From the NCBI GenBank assembly GCA_009731375.1, contig BJOX01000203.1, forward strand, positions 374,073-394,922: a stretch of DNA of 20,850 nucleotides, read 5' to 3'. The stretch's first letter is position 1, and every line of letters begins with the position of its first letter. The notes under the pieces are model-generated. The model was given only the letters and a program-made list of their open reading frames with translations. It was not told where the DNA came from and did not search any database. Position numbers and translations under genes: made by a program. This DNA is from Paulinella micropora (Eukaryota; Cercozoa; Imbricatea; Euglyphida). Positions 1 to 7,521 of the stretch are shown piece after piece.

Positions 1-172
1 TACTACGATCAAGATTCAGAGCACGTCCTCCCGCTTCCAGGAGCCCAAGCTGGAAGGAAGGAGGAAGGTATCTACCGGCAAAAACTCCGTAGCCACCATC
101 GCGGTGGGCCACGTAAATCGGCGCTTTGGAAGCCCTCAGCATGCATATGCCTAGACATGCACACATGAATGT
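1..172 (+). other. Left edge, possible exon fragment
   Basis: Plus-strand frame 2 is open from base 2 to a TAG at 152-154 (50 codons) and has mixed, protein-like composition (for example GKNSVATIAVGHVNRRFGS). It runs off the window, has no recognisable domain and no clear splice donor. It could be the last exon of a gene to the left, or chance. Confidence 0.2.
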
Positions 173-190
173 TTGTGCGTTTCTCTCTCT

Positions 191-595
191 CAACAGCAAC
201 AACAACAACAACAACAACAAGAAAGAAAGAAAAAAAGAAAGAAAAAAAGAAGAAGAAGAAGAAGAAGAAGAAGAAGAAGAAGAAGAAGAAGAAGAAGAAG
301 AAGAAGAAGCTTAACAACACGGAGGACTTTGCATCACCGCCCACGTGAAGTGCCGCAGTTTTGCTCTGTCTACCGGTGCAGAAGAAGAAGAAGAAAGACG
401 AGAAGAAGAGAAAGAAGAAGAAGAAGAAGAAAAAGATTCTTAGAAGAAGAAGAAGAAGAAGAAGAAGGAGGAGGAGGAGGAGGAGGAGGAGGAGGAAAAG
501 GAGGAGGAGGAAGTACAAAAACCTTAGGAAAGAAGCAAGAAAGAAAGAAAAAGAAAGAAAAAAGAAAGAAAGAAAGAAAGAAAGAAAGGAAAGAG

Positions 596-626
<31 letters not shown>

Positions 627-652
627 AAAGAAAGAAAGAAAGAAAGAGATAA
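191..652. repeat. Purine-rich microsatellite block (CAA, GAA, GGA, GAAA)
   Basis: The block runs CAA repeats (about 191-220), GAA repeats (to 309), a short unique stretch (310-378), GAA and then GGA repeats (379-516), and GAAA repeats (538-648). Apart from the unique stretch the plus strand is almost all purine. Reading frames through it encode only K/R/E/G homopolymers and are open simply because T is absent. I do not call a gene. The block ends 37 bp before the first MITE. Confidence 0.9.
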
Positions 653-688
653 CTGAACAACAACATCTACACATGAATTTAGGTGTCG

Positions 689-841
689 ACAAAAGTTTGT
701 GCAGGGTTTTCCCCACAGACCATTTTGTACGTAAAAAAAGAAATGCATTCCCGCCTAATCTGGTCTATGGAATAGGCGGGAATGCTGTTACATCTTCTCA
801 AAATACTCTCCTCTTAATACAAACTCTGCACAAACTTTTGT
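689..841 (-). mobile_element. 153-bp hairpin MITE, copy A
   Basis: It is bounded by 16-bp perfect terminal inverted repeats, acaaaagtttgtgcag at 689-704 and its complement at 826-841. A central 13-bp perfect stem, gcattcccgccta, lies at 745-757 and 773-785. It is the same length as the copies at 1482-1634 and 1824-1976 and inverted relative to them. It has no transposase, so it would be non-autonomous. I could not identify a target-site duplication. It lies 5 nt downstream of the stop codon of the minus-strand gene at 847-1435, so it would form that gene's 3' UTR. Confidence 0.75.
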
Positions 842-846
842 AAAAA

Positions 847-1435
847 TCATTTCATAAATGAAGTTTTATCGAACTGCTGGCTCTCATTCTTCTCCTTCTT
901 CTTCTCCTCCCCCTCCTCCTTCTTCTTTCTTGAGGGATCATCAGGTCTCAAAAACGCTGTCTGCCTCTTATGTCTTTTGTGTGGGGGACCTGCTTCCTCG
1001 CCCAAGCCGTCGTCCCATTTCGTGGCTTTATCCTTCATTAGCATTCCTTGTTGATTCCACGAGTAGCAGAAGCCGCGGACCAACGTATCGAGGTCGCCTT
1101 TGCCCTGCATGTTACACATGGATAAAAAAAATAAACAGGCAAGCACACAATCTTAGTATAGTATTACCAGATCATGCTTGCGAAAGACGTCGTCGGGAAT
1201 CTCCACATTTTCGAAGGGCTCCACGTCTGGGGATCCGTTGATAGTAAGGAAGATTTCATCTCGCGAATTTTTTCGAATAGTTTGTAAGGTCTTGGCAACG
1301 AGCTTGCTAAAACTCTTCTTGGGCATCAGAGCTAATCCTACATTCAAACATCTTGTGACTTTGCAGAATGCGAAATGAGTTGCCTTCCAAGGCGCCAAGA
1401 TTTGAGTTGGTTCGTGACGCGGTGGGTGGTGGAAG
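847..1435 (-). CDS. Unknown protein, 3' two exons
   Basis: This is a minus-strand gene fragment of unrecognised function. The first visible exon runs 1435-1168. It follows a TTTTTTAG acceptor, so upstream exons are missing or not visible. An intron of 63 bp (1167-1105, donor CTG|GTAATA, acceptor CATGCAG) joins it in phase 0 to an exon at 1104-847 ending in TGA. The visible protein is about 174 residues. The first exon is globular-looking, with SFSKLVAKTLQTIRKNSRDE and then PDVEPFENVEIPDDVF. The second exon has GKGDLDTLVRGFCYSWNQQG and then a lysine/glutamate-rich tail encoded by a purine run. The last residues, SQQFDKTSFMK, are encoded by DNA that recurs at 1782-1817 next to another MITE. Matching phase and good splice sites support a real gene; the start is unknown. 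Confidence 0.55.
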
Positions 1436-1481
1436 CTAAAAAATCAGGTCCTAGCGATTGGAAAAAGGCTGGAGGGTAGGT

Positions 1482-1634
1482 GTAAAGTTTGTGCAGACTT
1501 TTTATTAAGAGGAAATCATTTTGAGAAGATATAACATCATTCCCGCCTATTCCATAGACAAGATTAGGCGGGAATGCATTTCTTTTTTTTACATACTAAA
1601 TTGTCTGCGGAGAAAACTCTGCACAAACTTTTGT
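1482..1634 (+). mobile_element. 153-bp hairpin MITE, copy B
   Basis: This copy is in the same orientation as copy C and nearly identical to it in the right half. The left terminal repeat is degraded (taaagtttgtgcag). The central hairpin is kept, with one changed base in the left stem (catcattcccgcct). One extra T in the T-run near 1585 breaks the frame that stays open in copies A and C. Confidence 0.7.
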
Positions 1635-1781
1635 CAACACCGACCTCCATGGTTTTTGAAATTCCTCTCTTCCTCCTCACAACTCAAGCGATACCTTGTA
1701 AAAAACTACAGCCAAATGTTTGTTAAAGCCATAAATATCAGTTCCTAATAGTTCACAACCCAACTGAACCTATTTGCCACA

Positions 1782-1817
1782 AGCCAGCAGTTCGATAAAA
1801 CTTCGTTTTTGAATTGA
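1782..1817 (+). pseudogene. 3'-end remnant of a paralogue of the 847-1435 gene
   Basis: The plus strand reads S-Q-Q-F-D-K-T-S-F-L-N-stop here, against S-Q-Q-F-D-K-T-S-F-M-K-stop at the end of the minus-strand gene at 847-882. Each stop is followed after 5-6 T-rich bases by a MITE in the matching orientation. Nothing upstream of 1782 resembles the rest of the gene, so this is a scrap left by duplication. Only about 36 bp of coding sequence match, but the shared MITE placement makes chance unlikely. Confidence 0.55.
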
Positions 1818-1823
1818 CTTTTT

Positions 1824-1976
1824 ACAAAAGTTTGTGCAGAGTTTGTATTAAGAGGAAAGTATTTTGAGAAGACGTAACAGCATTCCCGCCTATTCCATAG
1901 ACCAGATTAGGCGGGAATGCATTTCTTTTTTTACATACTAAATTGTCTGCGGAGAAAACTCTGCACAAACTTTTGT
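1824..1976 (+). mobile_element. 153-bp hairpin MITE, copy C
   Basis: Intact 16-bp terminal inverted repeats (acaaaagtttgtgcag at 1824-1839, complement at 1961-1976) enclose the central 13-bp stem. The minus strand is open across the whole element (ending QNTFLLIQTLHKLL), as is the plus strand of copy A. That openness probably comes with the repeat and is not evidence for a protein. Confidence 0.75.
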
Positions 1977-2121
1977 CAACACCGACCTCCATGATTTTTG
2001 AAATTCCTCTCTTCCTCCTCACAACTCAAGCGATACCTTGCAAAAAGCTACAGCCAAATGTTTGTTAAAGCCATAAATATCAGTTCCTAATATTTCACAA
2101 CCCAACTGAATCTATTTGCCA

Positions 2122-2874
2122 AGGAGGAAGAGAAGAAGACGAAAAAGGAGGAAGAAGAAAAGAAGAAGGAGGAAGAGAAGAAGAAGAAGAAGGAGGAGGA
2201 GGAAGAGAAGAAGAAGAAGGAGAAGAATAAGAAGAAAGAGAAGGAGAAAGAGAAGGAGAAAGAGAAGGAGGAGGAAGAAAAGAAGAAGGGGAAAGAGAAG
2301 GAGGAGGAAGAGAAGAAGAAAAAGAAGGAGAAAGAGGAGGAAGAGAAGAAGGAGAAGGAAGAAGACGAAGAAGACGAAGAAGACGAAGAAGACGAAGAAG
2401 ACGAAGAAGAAAGAAGAGAATAAGGAGATGAAGAAGAAGAAGAAGAAGAAGAAGAAGAAGGAGGAGGAGGAGGAGGAGAAAGAGAAGGAGAAGGAGGAGG
2501 AAGAAAAGAAGAAGAAGGGGAAAGAGAAGGAGGAGGAAGAGAAGAAGAAAAAGGAGAAAGAGGAGGAAGCGAAGAAGGAGAAGGAGAAGAAGACGAAGAA
2601 GAAGAAGGAGAAAGAAGAGAATAAGGAGATGAAGAAGACGAAGAAGAAGAAGGAAGAGGAGGAGGAGAAAGAGAAGGAGGAAGAAAAGAAGAAGGGGAAA
2701 GAGAAGGAGGAGGAAGAGAAGAAAAAGAAGGAGAAAGAGGAGGAAGAGCAGAAGGAGAAGGAGAAGAAGACGAAGAAGAAGAAGGAGGAAGAAGAGAAGA
2801 AGGAGACGAACTTCAAGAAGAAGAAGAAGGAGGAGGAGGAGGAGAAGGAGGATGAGGAGGAGAAGAGTGAGGAG
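2122..2874 (+). repeat. 750-bp all-purine GAA/GGA/GAC tract
   Basis: This is nearly uninterrupted purine on the plus strand, built from GAA, GGA and AAG triplets with short GACGAA runs (2362-2408) and locally repeated 60-100 bp blocks such as gaggaggaagagaagaag. It reads into the exon at 2875 without a stop as a K/E/R-rich segment, so it could be a disordered N-terminal coding extension. It could equally be 5' UTR or intron, because purine sequence cannot contain a stop codon. No ATG in this frame has convincing context before 2875; one lies near 2427. Confidence 0.85.
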
Positions 2875-3885
2875 ATGAGTGAGCAGGATATGGATCCTGA
2901 CAACCCGGGTCATAAGTTACCGCCGGTTGGGAACGGCAAGATTCGTGTGTGGGCGACGTCCGTCTTCACATTCATTTCGGGCAAGTCCTGGCAAGACTGG
3001 TCTTCTTCTTCTTCTTCTTCTTCTTCTTCTTCTTCTTCTTCTTCTTCTTTTTCTTCTTCTTTTTCTTCTTCTTCTTCTTTCTTCTTCTTTCTTCTTCTTT
3101 CTTCTTCTTCTTCTTCTTCTTCTTCTTCTTCTTCTTCTTCTTCTTCTTCTTTCTTCTTCTTCTTCTTCTTCTTCTTCTTCTTCTTCTCCTTCTTCTTCTT
3201 ATTATTATTATTATTATTTTTATTCTTCCTCTTCTTCTTCTTCTTCTTCTTCTTCTTCTTCTTCTTCTTCTTCTTCTTCTTCTTCTTCTTCTTCTTCTTT
3301 TGCTTGTACTGCTGCTGTCGCTGCTTGGATTAGCTTGCTGTTCAAGTTTACTACCGAAGACAACAAACCCAGGGAGGGGCCGCTTGTGCTGGACGTTGTG
3401 CTGGAGAAGTACAACAAATTTCAGCTCACGGCGTCCACGCAAGTGGAAACATCGGATAGGGAAGTTTCCCCCTGTGCTCCTGCTCTCTTGATCATTTTCC
3501 CCTACGGTTGGCGGAAGAAGAGTCCTGCCCAAATCAATCGAGGTACATTATGTTTCTCAAAGTTCAGTCGCTGCACATTAATATCTGCTATACTGGGCTG
3601 TTGCAGGATCAAAGCGTTATATTTTTGCTGCACGCTATGTCGATACTGACGGCGATGGCGTTGCAAATGAAATTCACTACCAGCTCATGGGTTTCTATGG
3701 GTTCAACCTGAAGCACTCATGCATGTTTGGTAAGTCGCCGCTTGACTTTGAGAAGGAAGTCAAGCCAGAGTTTGCGAAGTACATCGGCAACCCTACGGAG
3801 CCGCCGATGCTTTATTACTGGCGGAAAAGGGAGCTTTTGCTTCTGTTTTTAGCAAACAAGGTCGGATAATATTATGCTTCTTGCC

Positions 3886-3916
<31 letters not shown>

Positions 3917-4858
3917 AAACACACACCACTTTCTTTCTTCTCCCCACATTTTAGCGCAAGAGAGAAGGGAACGGCGAGCCTCGGTCTTGAAGCAGGGTCA
4001 AGAAACTGAAATATGGTAGCCAAATTGTGTATGATGTAATATGAAAACATGAATCGTAATATGCATGTGGTGCTTTGTACAGAAACGTTGGAGGAGCCAG
4101 TGGAAGAAGAGGCGCCCACTCCTACGGCTAAGGGGCCCAAGAAGAAAAAGGCTGGTAACCAATTGAACTTTCATCCTCTCTTGCTTGTTAGTGTATTTGT
4201 TTCTGGCTAGTCAAAACCAGCAGCAAGAAGCAGAAGGCTGCTAAGGTCGGGTCTGAGGAAGAGGACGTGGAAGAAGAGGTATAAAATCTCTCCTCCTTCT
4301 TCTTCTTCTAAGATTCTTCTTCTTCTTCTTCTTCTTCTTCTTTTTCTTCTTTTTCTTCTTTTTCTTCTTCTTCTATTTCTCTCCTCCTCCTCCTCCTCCT
4401 TCTTCTTCTTCTTCTTCTTCTTCTTTTTCTCTCTTCCTTCTTTTCCTGTTGTTGCCTCTCTTTTTTCTTTCCTTTCTTGCATCTCTTTCTTCTCCCTGTC
4501 CCCCTTCTGATTTCTTTCGTTTTTTAGCAATTCTTAATTGCCTTGGTTTGTTCTGTCATTGCCTTATTTATAAAGGATTAAACGCCTGCTTTCAAAGCAC
4601 CGGTGGCCGGACCGTCCTGTGTGCACCTGTATACATTCTGTATCAAAGCGATAATATTGTGTACACAGGAGGATTCGGCCGCTGGCGTTTCGAAAGCAGT
4701 CGTTCAGTCCCTTGTCAACAAGGCAATTGCAGATCAAACCGCATCCATCAATAAACTTATAGAAGATGAGAGAAAGCAGAGGGAGGCAAGGGAGCAGAAA
4801 GAGAAGGCAAGGATGGAAAAAGAACAGCAACAACAGCAGCAGCAGGAGAAGAAGAAGA

Positions 4859-4889
<31 letters not shown>

Positions 4890-5205
4890 GGAAGAGGAAG
4901 AGGAGGAAAGTCAGAAGAAAAAGAAAAAAAAGAAGAACAACAGCAACAACAACAGTAATAATATTAACCATAATAGTAATACTAATAATAATAACAGTAA
5001 TAATAACAGTAATAATAATAACAGTAATAATAGCAAGAGCGAGAAAGAACAAATGCTGGAGGACGTGATCGCGCGCATGGCAGCTGGCGCTTTGACTGGT
5101 AACACCTCCACCCCCCCACGCGGCACCGGTCTCGCCACCCCCAGCCCGCAAAACTCACCAAGTTTTTTTGAGTTTGCGTTAGCGTCGATGGCGCTGAGAC
5201 GTTGA
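2875..5205 (+). CDS. Unknown six-exon protein with homopolymeric tail
   Basis: I do not recognise the family. Exons 2875-2999, 3334-3542, 3607-3729, 4083-4154, 4211-4278 and 4669-5205 join in consistent phase through GT-AG introns and give 377 residues ending in TGA at 5203-5205. The start at 2875 (MSEQDMDPDNPG) is the first ATG after the purine tract, but the frame is open upstream. The N-terminal half is globular, with GNGKIRVWATSVFTF, then PLVLDVVLEKYNKFQLT, and a DTDGDGVANE motif like a short calcium-binding loop. Next comes an acidic/lysine linker (TLEEPVEEE, then GPKKKK, possibly a nuclear signal). The last exon has a helical, coiled-coil-like start (VVQSLVNKAIADQTASINKL), then Q7, K8, E-rich, K-rich and long N-rich runs, and a unique end (FFEFALASMALRR). 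Exon 3 could instead run to 3860. That stretch is protein-like but breaks the phase. Nuclear location is inference only. Confidence 0.62.
3000..3333 (+). repeat. Intron 1, almost entirely TTC repeat
   Basis: The donor is GACTG|GT at 3000 and the acceptor GGATTAG ends at 3333. The spliced codon is TGC and the phase agrees (2 + 1 nt). The body, 3001-3300, is TTC/TTCTTT with a short TTA run (3199-3217), which makes a 300-base polypyrimidine tract. Reading through it would give poly-Ser, poly-Leu or poly-Phe, so I treat it as intron. Confidence 0.7.
3884..3925 (+). repeat. C19 run followed by CA repeat
   Basis: A homopolymer of 19 C runs straight into (CA)n with one AAAC interruption. It lies in the intron between exons 3 and 4 of the plus-strand gene. 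The length of the C-run may be unreliable in the assembly. Confidence 0.9.
4279..4668 (+). repeat. Intron 5 with TTC/CTC microsatellite
   Basis: The donor is GAAGAG|GTATAA at 4279 and the acceptor GTACACAG ends at 4668, phase 0. Bases 4288-4445 are TTC, TTTTTC and CTC repeats. The remaining 3' part is unique sequence that contains one arm of a long inverted repeat with the next exon. Confidence 0.7.
4545..4740. repeat. Inverted duplication across a 3' splice site
   Basis: Bases 4545-4626 match the reverse complement of 4659-4740 without gaps at 63 of 82 positions by my hand alignment, with a 32-base loop at 4627-4658. Eight of the 19 differences would be G-U wobbles in plus-strand RNA, so about 71 of 82 positions could pair. 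The right arm includes the acceptor (4667-4668) and the first 72 bases of the last exon. Confidence 0.85.
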
Positions 5206-5279
5206 TTTCAACTACATGCAACAGGTTCTTGTATCGCTTCCTTTTTCATTTCTCTGCCAGACGCTTCAAATTGTTTTGC

Positions 5280-5482
5280 NNNNNNNNNNNNNNNNNNNNN
5301 NNNNNNNNNNNNNNNNNNNNNNNNNNNNNNNNNNNNNNNNNNNNNNNNNNNNNNNNNNNNNNNNNNNNNNNNNNNNNNNNNNNNNNNNNNNNNNNNNNNN
5401 NNNNNNNNNNNNNNNNNNNNNNNNNNNNNNNNNNNNNNNNNNNNNNNNNNNNNNNNNNNNNNNNNNNNNNNNNNNNNNNNNN
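5280..5482. other. Assembly gap (203 N)
   Basis: A run of N lies 75 bp downstream of the plus-strand gene's stop and is followed at once by a run of 15 C (5483-5497). The gap probably falls in a hard-to-sequence low-complexity region. Its length may be arbitrary. Confidence 1.
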
Positions 5483-5580
5483 CCCCCCCCCCCCCCCAAC
5501 GTGAATCCCCCTCCCACAGCGGGCGGCAGGACATTTTTAAAGGTGAAAGCAGCTCATAATGTAGGAAAATACTAAAAACA

Positions 5581-5586
5581 AATAAA
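5581..5586 (+). terminator. Possible polyadenylation signal
   Basis: AATAAA lies in an A-rich stretch about 375 bp (including the N gap) after the stop of the plus-strand gene. No other gene needs it on this strand. Support is limited to the motif and its position. Confidence 0.3.
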
Positions 5587-5684
5587 ACAAAACAATCAAA
5601 GCAAGGTGTGCGTGGTTGTCGCTTGTTTCCAGCATGGTCTTGTCGTCGCCGGCATGAAAAAAAAGTAGAAAAATTATAGTGTCA

Positions 5685-5712
5685 GACCGGTTTCGGTCCA
5701 CCTCCGGAGGTG
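5685..5712. repeat. Two abutting short hairpins
   Basis: gaccg-gttt-cggtc at 5685-5698 is followed, almost touching, by the 14-bp perfect palindrome cacctccggaggtg at 5699-5712. They lie between the convergent plus-strand gene and the minus-strand retroelement remnant. They could be the end of a mobile element or a 3'-end structure. The flanks 5498-5684 and 5713-5758 hold no other feature I can support. Confidence 0.5.
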
Positions 5713-5758
5713 AAGTCCAAGTGGTTGACTATTAATAAAAACATGTTTTAATATCATT

Positions 5759-6202
5759 TTAGTATGTTCTGTAACTAAATACTGAATTCCCATTCATTTG
5801 CACAAGTTTTCTGAAAGTTCCTAAAAGTCTTGAAAAATTTCGGAAAAAGTGATACCCCCACCTTTGACGAATGGTTAGTTGTACCGATGACGCCAAACGT
5901 TCGCGTTTACCAGTAGAGCGCCGTCTACCATGTCGATGGCTGTGACTGGATGCCCGAGGAACGACTGGGGCTTGTGATGACGGAGGGTTGCTCAATGCAG
6001 CCTGGAATAGTTGCGGTGTGCTAGGTACAAGGGCCGATGGTTGGCCAAGGGCCGATGCGGTTGACGTGGTAGTTGATGAAGCTGCCAACGATGAGGATGA
6101 AGTTGACGTCGACGATGACGAAGCTGACATCGACGATGTCTACGACGTCGATGGTCCGAAAGAGAGGGATCGTGCAGTCGGGCTGCGTCTCGTATTGGCC
6201 TG
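5759..6202 (-). pseudogene. Ser/Thr/Pro-rich tail of the retroelement remnant
   Basis: This continues the frame of the acidic segment at 6203-6559 past its TAA. A second stop follows near 6150, then an open stretch runs to 5759. Its first half is rich in S, T, A and P (for example STSSSSLAASSTTTSTASAL), much like the linker near the N-terminus of the same element at about 9230-9290. It may be a spacer of the polyprotein or low-complexity sequence from a CAT/GAC-rich region (6080-6150). No enzyme domain is visible. Confidence 0.3.
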
Positions 6203-7521
6203 TTAAGTCATTCGGATGGCCGACCAGGCAAGGGAGTAGTCGTGGTAATCCTGTTGTGTTAGCTGGCCAGTCATATCCACGTCTGGACTTGAAGCAACTT
6301 CCTGTTCGGGGGGAGCCAGATTGGAGCTATTTGGCAATGAGGTTCCCGGATCGGGAGATGTCTTCTGTCGTTTGGGGACGTTAGCTTTAAGTTCCTCTTC
6401 TGGTTCTTCTTCTTCTTCGTCTTCGTCTCTTGTCGCTCTCCCTCGTCCATATCGCATGATCTCTTTTTCTCGGACATGAAGAGGTTGACTGTGTGACCGT
6501 AGAGGTGAGCTTGCGAAGTTGACAAAAGATCGTAAGAACCGGCGAAGGTTGTGTACCAATACGGTTTTTGAAGATTTTCTCGATCTTGGAAGTCTGGTAC
6601 AAAGTTGTTTCGGCCAAGGTCTCCGGACGAAAGTCGTAGCTGATGGTGGCTAGTTGACGATCGCCCACTTGAGGTGGCGTGTCGAAGAGGTGAAACTCCG
6701 TTTCGTAGACAATTTGTTTTGCCTTGGGCTTCAGAGGAATGTAGTCCGTTGGTTTGATCCTCTGGGCCTCGTCAATGGACAAGTTGATCTGTGCGGCCAC
6801 TTCGTTGGCGAAGACTAAATCCACGCGATCGGGCAAGTGGGTCGACACATAGATGGTAATCGCATGGAGCGGCGACTTTGGATTGGCGGAGACGAAGAGT
6901 TCAATGCCGTCGGTGAGTACTGCGTCGATGCCGACGGATGACCGTGCTTCCACAGGGGGTAACTGCCGAATGGTGAAGCCGTGCTGCATAATCCACGTTA
7001 GGCGAGCGACGCCTTTACAGTTACAGGCTGAATCCAAAATGCATGCAGTCTTGCCGATAAATGGGCGGTTGAGAGGATGTTTGGCGACCCAAACACATCC
7101 AGTGACAACTGTTGGCATAGTTGCAATCCGCAGAGGCGGGGACGTTGGCACCAACGAAGAGGACGCGCGGGACATGTGGAAAGCGCGCGGGGTGTTGCGA
7201 ACAACAGCCGCTGATGGCTTCCCGTCGTCTTGACGATGCTGTCGGCGAAGTCTGCACTCTTCAAACGAATGTTTGGGGAGCTGATCCTTCTTCAAAAAGT
7301 TGTTGTGCTCCTTGCAGTAGGCGCATGGTATGCCCGTGAAAGGTTTTCGTTTGGTCTGGTTAGACGGCCTACCCGGTGGATCAGTCTTGGTTGTAGACAT
7401 AGACGTCTTTTCCGAAGGGATCACTATATGCATAGCGTTGGCGTCCGTAAGATGCTGTCGGTGTGCCGGCTTCTTGTTCGGGTGTTCCTTCTTGACTGGG
7501 TGGGTCGTCTTCAAACGTCTG
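6203..7521 (-). pseudogene. Retroelement zinc-knuckle and aspartic-protease segment, broken
   Basis: The minus strand encodes a CCHC-like knuckle, C-A-Y-C-K-E-H with a spaced H-S-F-E-E-C (7325-7254). About 75 residues later comes a retropepsin-like core, KTACILDSACNCKG, whose D-S-A catalytic triad begins at codon 7034-7032. Further on, RVDLVFANEVAAQINLSID fits the family's second hydrophobic strand region. Gag zinc knuckle followed by protease is the order of LTR retroelements. The coding runs through several frames: the capsid frame continues after the TAA at 7524-7522 until a TGA at 7383-7381, a second frame covers about 7400-6560, a third about 6560-6440 (VWYTTFAGSYDLLSTSQAHL), and a fourth 6480-6203 (an E-rich segment ending AWSAIRMT). 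No reverse transcriptase, RNase H or integrase follows. Confidence 0.55.

Larger units (their letters stand above)
1482..2121 (+). repeat. Tandem duplication, two units offset by 342-343 bp
   Basis: Unit 1 is 1482-1779 and unit 2 is 1824-2121. Each contains one MITE (B or C) followed by the same 145-bp flank, which starts caacaccgacctccatg and ends tatttgcca. The flanks differ at only a handful of positions, so the duplication looks recent. Between the units lie about 44 bp holding a gene 3' end (1782-1817). Unit 2 ends exactly where the purine tract at 2122 starts. Confidence 0.8.

Noticed and set aside
689-1976. A conserved protein encoded by the MITE (ending LLIQTLHKLL)
   Set aside because: Copies A and C share the frame because they share DNA with terminal and internal palindromes. 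Copy B has an extra T that breaks it, so protein-level selection is unsupported.
2116-3333. A single 405-codon plus-strand gene through the purine tract and into poly-Ser
   Set aside because: The poly-Ser part is better explained as intron 1 with a phase-matched GT-AG pair, and the purine part lacks a convincing start. Only the segment from 2875 has real coding character.
5202-5575. Reading frames across the N gap
   Set aside because: They consist mostly of unknown residues and a C-run, so nothing can be inferred.
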